Positions 56,257-64,000 of a DNA stretch of 64,000 bases are shown in pieces. Positions within the stretch are counted from its first letter, which is position 1, and each line of letters starts with the position of its first letter. A model generated the notes under the pieces. That model saw only the letters and a program-made list of their open reading frames with translations. It was not told where the DNA came from and did no database searches. The DNA comes from Fomes fomentarius (lineage: Eukaryota > Basidiomycota > Agaricomycetes > Polyporales > Polyporaceae), in the NCBI GenBank assembly GCA_022606135.1, contig JABYQN010000002.1, forward strand, positions 2,666,001-2,730,000, given 5' to 3'. The position numbers and the translations under genes were made by a program.

Positions 56257-58201
56257 CTACCTCCTCCTTTAAGCTGCGGCTCGAGGAGTGGGTGACGAGA
56301 GACGGAGCTACTAGTAAGTATGCAAGCAAGGGGGACTAAGTAAAGAATGCGAGAGGATCAAAAAACATGAAATAACTGAATAACAATAAGTGGTAAACGA
56401 TGTAGTGCATGGATGTGATACCAGAACGGGGGCGAGCAAGAAGCGGGGGCGGACAAGATGATGTGGGGGACTAGACATGAGACGGGAGAGGACGGGATAC
56501 GAGACGGGGTGCTGCGAGAGCCATAGACGAGACGAGAGGGGTCTGTACATACCAAACTTATGGCTATGTCGGTGTCCAGGGGAGAGCGACTCCCTCAGGA
56601 CCGAAGTTGTCAACCCAGAGGGACGGGACCATGGGAAGACCAAAGACGAGGGCGAGAACGAGAAGAGCATCGAGCCAGTTAAGACTGTAGCCTAGGCCTG
56701 GACACGACCCCCGTAAGCCGAGAATACGAGGCACTCGACGGTTAAGACCGTAGCCTAGGTCCGTGAGTCCAAGCAGATGCAAAGGAGGACGGGACGGGAG
56801 GAAGATACGGCCACTGCCGATTCTACCTGGGTGTCGACGCGGTTTGACCACTGCCAAGGTGCATGCGACCGGACAGAAGGATGCACTGGGAAAGAACAAG
56901 AGTCGGGGAGCAAGGACGAGGGATGTGATGTGGATGCGATGGCTGAGCGATGATGAGAGGTGATGGTGCTGAACATGAGTCAGGGTGCGGTGAGGAAGAG
57001 AGGTTGATGATGATGTGAATGGGCAGTGCGGGATGGTCATGGGTCGAGGACATCGGTGAGATAAGTCAATAGGGGAGACCAATGGTGACTGGATAGCGAC
57101 AAGTTGAGGGAATGGAACCAAGCATAAGTCGGGATGCGGTTGAAAGGAGCGTGTTGATGATGTGAATGAGAGAGCGGATGGGGTCGAAATCGGGGTACCC
57201 CGTGGTAACGAAGGTCAAGAGTTACGAGAGGGGTCAAAAGTTGGTCGAGATGACGTGAAAGGAACGTGGAGCGGGGCGTGAAGGCAATGATAACAAGAGG
57301 TATTGAAAAGTTTTGAAAAACGTTGAAAAATCAGAGGACACCGCTCGTCCTGAGGCGGCGTCCAGCGAGAGGAAAGGGAGAGCACGTCGTGCTGCACGCT
57401 ACGACGGCCAGGAAGAGAGGCCCGGGTGGAGACCTGCATCCTCACGATGTTCTCCACCTCTGCTGCAAACCTGCGTGGATGCGCCGACTGTGCTCCGGTG
57501 TCCTACGCACCCTTCGGCCTGCCTCCACAAGTCGTCCGGGAGGTCTCCACGGATGCTCGTCCGTTGCGCCTGCTTTGTCCTCACATCCGTCCGGAGGTTC
57601 CGTCTTCACTACACCTATCCCCCTTTTTTCCACCGAGGCTTTCCTCGACGGAGCCTGAGGAGAGGAAAGGCGAGGCGATCCGAAAGAAATGGGCTGGAGG
57701 AGAGGGGATGGAGGGCGGGCTTGACTTACAACAGCAGTTGCGAGGGCGAGAGTGGGGAAGACGACGGCAGGACGGGAGGATAATTGGGCCGTGACGGGTA
57801 TTCGAGAAGATGATCAGGAGGGTGGACGAGGAGGAAGGAGAAAAAATAAAAATAAAAAAAAACAACGGCGACAAACCGTTCGCACGTAACCAGCGAGCCT
57901 TCGACTAGAAGCGAGCTCCGACCGTCCGTAGTAATGGAGTGGTGGGCGATGGCCAGCGATGAATCATATGAGCGACGGGGGAAGGGAGTTGCTCTGCGGG
58001 CGGATAGGGGCTAGGCGGGCGGTGTCGAGGCCATGAAAATGTGCTGGCCTGTGGAGCATTGACAGGCGGGTGCAGCCAGAGTGAAAGGCGAAGGCGAAGC
58101 GAAGGGATCGGGAGTCGATGGTGACCGCGAGGAACGACGGCCAAAGGAGGGTGCGAGGGCCGAACGGCTTGACGTCTCGCAGGTTCGGAGATGAACCAAA
58201 C

Positions 58202-58416
58202 TGTAACGGGCTGTAGCCCGAGCCCGGCGAGGTCTGAGTGCGAAGACTTGATTCGAGGGTCTGAGACGTAGTACAGGGGTACGGAGGACGAGGTGGGACG
58301 GGGCTCGGGTGCCAACGCCGTGTACTGGCGTTGGTTCGTCTCCAGAAACGAGACGTAGCGTAGAGCGTAACTAGGTGAGTCCAAAACAGGAAGGTCACGG
58401 TCACGGTGCCATTACA
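58202..58416 (-). repeat. Right LTR of the non-coding retroelement
   Basis: 215 bp, TGTAACGGGC...GCCATTACA, 208 of 215 positions equal to the left LTR. Confidence 0.85.
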
Positions 58417-58421
58417 AACTT
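58417..58421. repeat. 5-bp target duplication AACTT (right)
   Basis: AACTT, identical to 56037-56041. Confidence 0.82.
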
Positions 58422-59343
58422 GAACTTCTCTAGCAGCTCTGATACTAGAACTTGCATCTTGATAAGCCTAAGTGAGAAGTCAATGAACTGCTGAGCATCA
58501 TGGCTGCAAGGTTTTCAAAGGGATGTACGAGAATCGCCAGCCGATGCAGCCGTGGACACCACCAGCTAGGGAAAGACAATTATTCAGTTACTAGCAAGCA
58601 TGAGGACATGTAAGTAAGTACTCACAAAAAGTTGCACTGTGTACAATGGTCCTGTGTTAACGCAAACTACAGCACTCATGTCTGATGTACTCACAGGTTA
58701 GCATAGACCCGAGTTTCATCTGCTTCGTAGGATCAATTTGTAGGAAGTGATCGGGATTCCAGACATTGCCATCATCACCCCAAACGGACAGTAGACTATA
58801 CACATAGAGGAGCTTTTAATATGTTTCATGAAAGGCGAAACGGCTTACTAACTGATGATAGGCACAGAAAGAGATTGTGACCCACTGACCAGCCTTGATG
58901 GGGATGGCATCAATAGTTTCTCCAGTAGTGCCTATTACCAGTATCTGGAGCGGAACCACATCGTCCTTAGCCGCACAGCGCTGAAGATTGAACAGGATCA
59001 CATGATGTCTCAAAGTTTCCTATGAGGCTCGTGAGTGTTGGCACAAAACCCTTACGACCAGTGTTACAACGAACCTTGATCGTGTTGTTCATCACAGTCA
59101 TAGATTCCAGATCATCAACACTGAACTGTATGTCTCCATGAGCGCGCATGTCGGCACGAGCAGCACGGATCTCATCCCGTAGCCTCAACTGGTATTCCAG
59201 ATTTTTGGCAAGCTCCCAAAAGAGCCAGGAAACGGTACTTGCAGTCATTTTGTGACCCACGAAGGTGAGTGTTTGCATCTGTGCCTTCATCTCTTCGTCA
59301 CTCTGTTGAACTTCCGGACTACCAGCTGTGCTCGGACCAGAGT

Positions 59344-59847
59344 TGTGTACATTTGTTTATGGTCATATGATTAGATAGGCTGTGTTCCTACTTACCATTT
59401 ATGGTTTTCTTTGTTCTCCTACTGTACTTTCCCATGACCATATGGTTACTGCGCATTCCTGTGCGTACCAGTGTGTTCTACATTGCACCGGACTCTTCTA
59501 GACCTTATGTCTGACTCATGCTATGACTGTATCTGACTCATATGCCAATATGGACTCTGACTCATCGTCTTATGGCTACATGTGACTGCTTCATTCGCTG
59601 ACTCATGGACTCATCCCTCATGTATAAAAGCAGTCCCTTCTTTGCCTCTGCTCTTCAGTCGTTCGCTCACTGACTGAAGAGTAAGTCCCTTACCTACATA
59701 TGCTCTACTACTTCTTACTGACTTAGTACTTGTAGTCTCTCTCTGTTGTGACTTACAGGTACTTCACTATGCAACATAGTCGTTCACTCACTGACTGTAG
59801 ATCTCTCTCTGTTGTGACTTACAGTCGCTCCTCGCCTTACAGGTTCA
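59344..59847 (+). mobile_element. Probable solo LTR at an intron-exon edge of P450 copy 3
   Basis: About 500 bp starting TGTGTACATTTG, flanked by the direct repeat CAGAGTT (59338-59344 and 59846-59852). A 5-bp duplication (AGAGT or GAGTT) is therefore likely, though the exact end is ambiguous by 1-2 bases. It contains a strong promoter-like block: four TGACTCA sites, then TATAAAA at 59623-59629. An internal near-repeat (TCTCTCTCTGTTGTGACTTA) occurs twice, 60-70 bp apart. No coding sequence. The intron of copy 2 at the same place lacks this sequence, which supports insertion. Confidence 0.55.
59512..59629 (+). promoter_or_regulatory. Four TGACTCA sites upstream of a TATA box in the solo LTR
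   Basis: TGACTCA occurs at 59512-59518, 59534-59540, 59558-59564 and 59599-59605, spaced 22-41 bp apart. TATAAAA is at 59623-59629. TGACTCA is the consensus of Gcn4/AP-1-type bZIP factors. The spacing relative to TATA fits an inducible LTR promoter reading on the plus strand, that is, antisense to the P450. Confidence 0.5.
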
Positions 59848-61209
59848 GAGTTCATCACACTCAAGCGACTCTTGGGCTCCTCCGATGAATTCGCTTTCAC
59901 TATACCCAATGTATCAGTACCACGCTGTCATGCAAGCAGCAATCTCCACTCACCTAATATACTGAGAACATCCTTGTGACCTTCTTCTGCCTTGGCATGG
60001 ATTTCTGACTCTTTCTCCTTGAGGAGATTACTAGTGACCTCTTGAAAGAGACGACTTGTGCTTGCTACTCGCTTCAGCATCCGGCTAGGTGCGCGCATCA
60101 TGATGTTCAGAACCCAGTCTGGCAGATAATACCACACCGTCCGGAAGAACAATTCAAACTTCGAAGGGTACGACAATGTATCAACGCTGGTGCACGGACT
60201 CTCAGACACAACTCAAAAATAGATGGAAACCCAAGGTTACGCACAATAGGGTACTGTACGACTTCAATAGAGCATTGTCAGTCTGATCAAGGGCACCGTA
60301 ATCATAGTCGAATGCCGCTGTTGCAAGATGTCACCAAACATCGTGCATCAAATGTCGCCAGAAGAGACTCACCCGCACCAATGATGTCGAGAGTAGTCCT
60401 GGCCAGCCACTTGTTCATGGAAACAGTCTTATCTGGCGTGGCAATGACCTCTTTTTCCCACTTGTCGCACAACTGTATAAGGACAGATAAGAATTGATAG
60501 CAAGTCCGCATAGCTGTATCTGCTAACCTTCCCGCCGACTGACTGGAAGAGAGGCAAGAAACCACGTAGTTGGTTAGAGCTGAACGTAGGGTTCATTATC
60601 TTGCACTGTTGCTGATGAACTTCGCCTGGGGGAGATTGTGTTTTGTTAAGCATACACCAAGACCAGAAACCCTGCTGGAACTACCTGCTACGGACGTTAT
60701 CCCAGGACCACCAGCGAAAATCTCAGAAGCCTTAATCAGGTCCCATCGCTTAGGATAACCATAGCCTGACTTGTGCAGGATGTGTTGCATAGCCTAGACA
60801 TTCATCAATAGTGAGCGACACCTTCAAGAAGCAATTACCGTACCTTCGGATCTGCAGTCATAAGCTGCTTGGCCTACATGGCGCCGCATGAATGATAGAT
60901 CACTTCATGCAAAGACTGGAAAGCAACCTACCCCGAGATGACCACTGGTACGCCATGTAGGGCCGTACTTTGCCAACCAGGCGAAATCATACTGGCCGAC
61001 TTCCTCCTGTCGGGTGAACATGAAGTCATGGCCTGCGCATGACACTATGAGGATGCTGAGATACGGCATGCAGAGTAGGGGAGCATACCAAATACCCAGG
61101 AAGGCACTGGGGGGCCTCTGATGTGCTTGAGCGACCTATACCGGCGGCGTCGAACCAACTCGGCGATGAACACCCCGCATGCAATCACAAGGAGCAGCAG
61201 AGGATGCAT

Positions 61210-61784
61210 GGTTTGCAATTACCACTTTCTGGACATCCCGGTGCTCTACTTATGTATACCGGAGACGGGCCCGAACGTTGACCAGATGACGCCGTTGCAC
61301 TGACTCACCGGGAAACCGCAGCGAATGGTGTACATATATAGTTTGCAGCGAGCTGATGCACCAGAAGGCTCAGCTGAGGCAGGGCTGATGCGACATCGCC
61401 ATTGAATATTGAATGGGCTCGGAGAACTTCAAATCTAAGTTCAACGTCAAATCACCTGGCGCTCTAAGTACTACTATTAGTACTACGACTTACGTGGCCT
61501 AGGGAGGACCAGGTTAGACGCTCCTCCGCCGGACCGAAGACCGAGAGACGCTATCGGTCCTGCCTCCCGGGCATTCAGGCGCTCACTGAGCGCGAGGGGA
61601 TGATGCGCGGTGCACTCCGCCGCGGCGTGCTAGTTCACTGACTTGACTTGAGCCTTGCAGTCCTCATTTCCGTCTTTGTGCCTGTTTCCATTCTTCAGAC
61701 GCCAGCTTGACTCCTAACGTACAGGACCGAGCCCAAGTAACAACGATCCGGGAACCCAAACCGTTCAAGACCATCACAAACACC
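61210..61784. other. Intergenic between P450 copy 3 and VPS18 (divergent)
   Basis: This holds both promoters. A TATATAT stretch near 61330-61338 lies about 125 bp upstream of the P450 ATG on the minus strand. A GC-rich block (61500-61630) lies upstream of VPS18. Confidence 0.4.
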
Positions 61785-64000
61785 ATGTTTGACGACTGTG
61801 CGTATACTATTTCGCGTCCTTGTGCGCCCTTGACGACGTGACTCAGATGTAGAACATGCCTCCGCCCCTGCGCCGGGATCCAGTCGTGCTCCCCTTCCGC
61901 CACTTCAATACGAGGGATTCGAGCCTTCGCCGTATGACCATGATGATACTCGGGCCGACATATTCCAGGTGCGTGCATACCTATATCTACATCTAATGTG
62001 AGGTGCTTCACATCCCTGCTAGGACCAAGCCGATGTTGCTCCTCCTCCTGCTCCCATCTTCCAGCTTGGCGAAGTCCAATGTCCTCTCTCCGCCCCTCTC
62101 GTCTCCCTTGTCGTCTCCTCCGACTCTTTGTACATGGGCCTGGCCAACAACCTCATCATCCAAATTGAGCTATCTCGAGCAGAGCAGTTCATCCGTATCC
62201 AGATTCCGCGGAAGCCCGCCGAATTCACCATTCATAAACTGTTCCTTGACCCATCTGGGCGACACCTCCTTGTGACATCACTGCAAGGCGAGAACTGGTA
62301 CTTCTACCGAGGATGGAAAAAACCCAGACAGTTGAAGAGCTTCAAAATGGTCATCGAGAGCGTGGCATGGAACAAAACGGCGCTCTTGTCATCGTCTCAT
62401 TCGACTTCAACAAAGGAAATGCTGATAGGCGCAAGGAACGGGACGATCTATGAGGCAGTCTTGGACGCGGAAGAAGACTTCTTCAAGTCGCAAGAGAGAT
62501 ACCTTCAACCTGTGTTCACCCTCCCCGAGCGACATCCGGTAACAGGCTTGAAGTTCGACATGTTCCCTCCTCTCGACCCCAAGAAAGCCCTTGTTTTAGT
62601 GACCACGGCAACCCGCATATATCAGTTTGTTGGCATTCCTGAGCGACGGTCGGAGGAAGGTGGACGGGTGTTTTCAGCTCTCTTTACCAGCTACCGAGAC
62701 ACTGCACCAAGTGAGTTACAATCCAGCCAACCACGGCATACGGACTCTTGGCGCTGACGTCTTGAAGGGATTGTGGAGTTGCCTGGTAACGTTGATAATT
62801 CCGAGTTGCACGCCTATAGCACAAACGCCGATCAAGCATACTCTCTCCCACGAACCGTGGCATGGATGAATGGTATGGCATGTATCCCTTATCTTGCACC
62901 GTTGGCTCAAGCGTAGGTATCGTAGTGGCTGGTATATATCATGGGAACCTTGATTTCGATTCGAACTCGGATGATCTCATTGACGGTGCACAACTGCTTC
63001 CCTATCCTACCCCGATCGCATCGCCATCACTCTCCCCAACACGGCAGAATGCGCTCAACAGCTCACCAATATCAATGTCGCTGACGGAATTCCATTTCCT
63101 CCTGCTGTATCGAGACCGCGTTCTCGGCATCTCGAATTTGAACGAGCAGCTTGCCTACGAGGAGCTTTTACCTCTGGTATATATCCTTCGGTACACATTG
63201 TTGCCTATGTATGCTAATTATGAGCACAGAAACCGAATGAGCAAGTACGGGGTCTTACCGCCGATCCTGTTCGCAAGACGTATTGGGTATACACGGACCA
63301 GTCGATATGGGAGATCGGTATCACCAATGAGCATCGAGACGTGTGGAAGATATACCTGGACCAGGGGCAATATGATGCAGCTCTTCAGTACGCTAACGTA
63401 GGTCCGCAAGGTGTGAATATTGTTGGGATGCCGCACTAAGGTGTCGTTCAACAGAGCGCCCCTCAAAGAGACCAGATCGTCTCCGCGCAGGCACAAGCAT
63501 TCTTCAACGAGGGTCGGTATTTCCAGGCCGCACAGTGCTACGCCCAATGTTCGATTTCTTTCGAGGAGGTCACACTCAAATTCCTCGATGCTGGTGAACG
63601 AGATGCGCTACGGTCATATCTCATCTCTCGTCTCGAACGATCTCGGAAGACTGTAAGTAAATTCGACACATCTACATAGCCCCGTTGACATTGCTGCTAC
63701 AGGATCTTGCGCAACGTATGATGCTTGCGACATGGCTCGTTGAGTTCTACCTCAGCAAATGCAACGAGCTCGACGACTTGGTTGCTTCGGAGTCTGTCTC
63801 GCAAGACGTCGACAATCTCCTCGCCGAGCGTGCAATCCTGGAAGAGGATCTGCGTCATTTCTTTGAAACATACCAGGTCTCGAACAGCTTATGATTCCTT
63901 GTTTGACCCTATTCGCTGATATTTCTCAAGGCGAATCTCGATCCCCGCACGGTTTATGAGCTGATTCAAGGCCACGGTCGCACGGACATGTACCTACACT
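61785..64000 (+). CDS. VPS18: Vps18/Pep3, HOPS/CORVET subunit (5' part)
   Basis: Core subunit of the HOPS and CORVET tethering complexes for vacuole/endosome fusion. The first exon is only MFDD plus one base (ATG 61785-61787), spliced to YVEHASAPAPG. The beta-propeller part follows: VQCPLSAPLVSLVVSSDSLY, MGLANNLIIQIELSR, FTIHKLFLDPSGRHLLVTSL, QGENWYFYRGWKKPRQLKSF and IESVAWN. Next come LIGARNGTIYEA and KFDMFPPLDPKKALVLVTTA. Later exons give FHFLLLYRDRVLGISNLNEQ, PVRKTYWVYTDQSIWEIGIT, EHRDVWKIYLDQGQYDAALQ and QAFFNEGRYFQAAQCYAQCS, then MMLATWLVEFYLSKCNELDD, the start of the helical-solenoid half. The gene continues past the window; the RING-finger end is not seen. No break is seen; about seven short introns are needed. 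Confidence 0.92.

Larger units (their letters stand above)
56042..58416 (-). mobile_element. Non-coding LTR retroelement (LARD/TRIM-like) inserted in the last exon of P450 copy 3
   Basis: Two 215-bp LTRs (56042-56256 and 58202-58416) with TGTAA...TTACA ends enclose 1945 bp that hold no gag or pol. An exact 5-bp duplication AACTT flanks it (56037-56041 and 58417-58421). A purine tract AAAGGAGGAGGTAG abuts the left LTR when read on the minus strand, so the element is oriented minus, with the left LTR as its 3' LTR. After the other LTR a TTGGTT-type primer site is possible. The LTRs differ at 7 positions, all transitions, 6 of them at CpG. The interior is purine-rich with G-rich blocks and looks non-coding. 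It must rely on proteins from another element. Confidence 0.85.
55913..61209 (-). pseudogene. Cytochrome P450, copy 3 (pseudogene split by two LTR insertions)
   Basis: Third paralogue. The start at 61209 gives MHPLLLLVIACGVFIAELVR, then RSLKHIRGPPVPSWVFG. Later exons hold YDFAWLAKYGPTW, HILHKSGYGYPKRWDLIKAS, KIMNPTFSSNQLRGFLPLFQ, NKWLARTTLDI, FRTVWYYLPDWVLNIMM, WLFWELAKNLEYQLRLRDEI and LFNLQR-type ETLR-side sequence. Lesions: I-helix FVGHKMTAS instead of the usual GHETT; heme loop GGVHGCIG, with His in place of Arg (codon 58552-58554, CGC to CAC); a frame and acceptor defect at the exon beginning VRA near 59325, next to a probable solo LTR; and a 2375-bp LTR element inside the last exon, between MQVLVSELLEKFKF and SLPKDDVYELQRMPARLMIP. 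The old stop (55913-55915) and flanking exon sequence remain. It cannot make a working P450. Confidence 0.86.

Noticed and set aside
56564..57794. Frames of up to 185 codons in the interior of the non-coding LTR element
   Set aside because: They exist on both strands, are Pro/Ser/His- or Arg/Gly-rich, and carry no gag, protease, RT or integrase motif.
58150..58215. Sequence next to the right LTR (GGTTCGGAGATGAACCA) as a tRNA gene
   Set aside because: It resembles a T-arm plus CCA end in a few bases but no cloverleaf can be drawn; a primer-binding site role is more likely but also unproven.
1..64000. A secondary-metabolite or defence gene cluster
   Set aside because: The adenylating enzyme, permease and P450s are far apart and separated by housekeeping genes; there is no polyketide synthase, terpene synthase or defence-type operon.

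Overview
The window looks like nuclear DNA from an agaricomycete (mushroom-forming basidiomycete). Genes are densely packed on both strands and cut by many 44-70 nt GT-AG introns. Their products are fungal (HapX, Byr4/Bfa1, Sls1, Git1-type permease, basidiomycete-type BTB protein), and the cytochrome P450 genes have the very exon-rich structure common in this group. Species cannot be told from the sequence. Where I give exon borders, I placed them by hand from splice signals plus reading frame. For SLX9, hapX, the BTB gene, the DUF423 gene and byr4 the exon lengths sum to an exact multiple of three.

Region 1 (1-40.8 kb) is an ordinary gene-rich housekeeping block. In order it holds: the 3' end of a serine-rich protein; SLX9 (-) divergent from a vacuolar-type DMT/SLC35F transporter (+); a stand-alone adenylate-forming enzyme (-); a mitochondrial PPR protein (+) convergent with the iron regulator hapX (-); about 3.6 kb with no gene I recognise; a Git1-like MFS permease (+); mitochondrial SLS1 (+) convergent with the rRNA methyltransferase SPB1 (-); a BTB/POZ protein (-); a DUF423/TMEM256 small membrane protein (+); a zinc-finger protein of unknown role (+); a byr4/BFA1 cytokinesis-checkpoint gene (-); and an NRDE2 homologue (-). 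Ribosome biogenesis (SLX9, SPB1), mitochondrial expression (PPR, SLS1) and RNA surveillance (NRDE2) recur, but nothing suggests a functional cluster.

Region 2 (41-61.2 kb) is a tandem array of three related P450 genes, all on the minus strand, eroded by transposons. Copy 1 (41.1-43.6 kb) looks intact. Copy 2 (51.3-55.0 kb) has two in-frame TGA codons and a 1.3-kb inverted-repeat element in an intron. Copy 3 (55.9-61.2 kb) has lost its heme-loop arginine and is split by a non-coding LTR element (last exon) and a probable solo LTR (intron edge). Between copies 1 and 2 a Ty3-type chromovirus (44351-50042, 5-bp target duplication GCAAG) sits inside a deleted hAT element (44316-50879, imperfect 8-bp duplication). 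The chromovirus carries a Tf1-like self-priming signature, but its gag and pol are broken. LTR-pair differences and P450 lesions fall mostly at CpG sites, which suggests 5-methylcytosine decay of a silenced repeat region.

Region 3 (61.8-64 kb) holds the 5' part of a VPS18/PEP3 gene (+), which runs out of the window.

I did not find a convincing new multi-gene system. The strongest non-routine signals are the nested transposons, the self-priming retroelement, the CpG-biased decay of the P450 array, and a solo LTR with four TGACTCA bZIP sites upstream of its TATA box.
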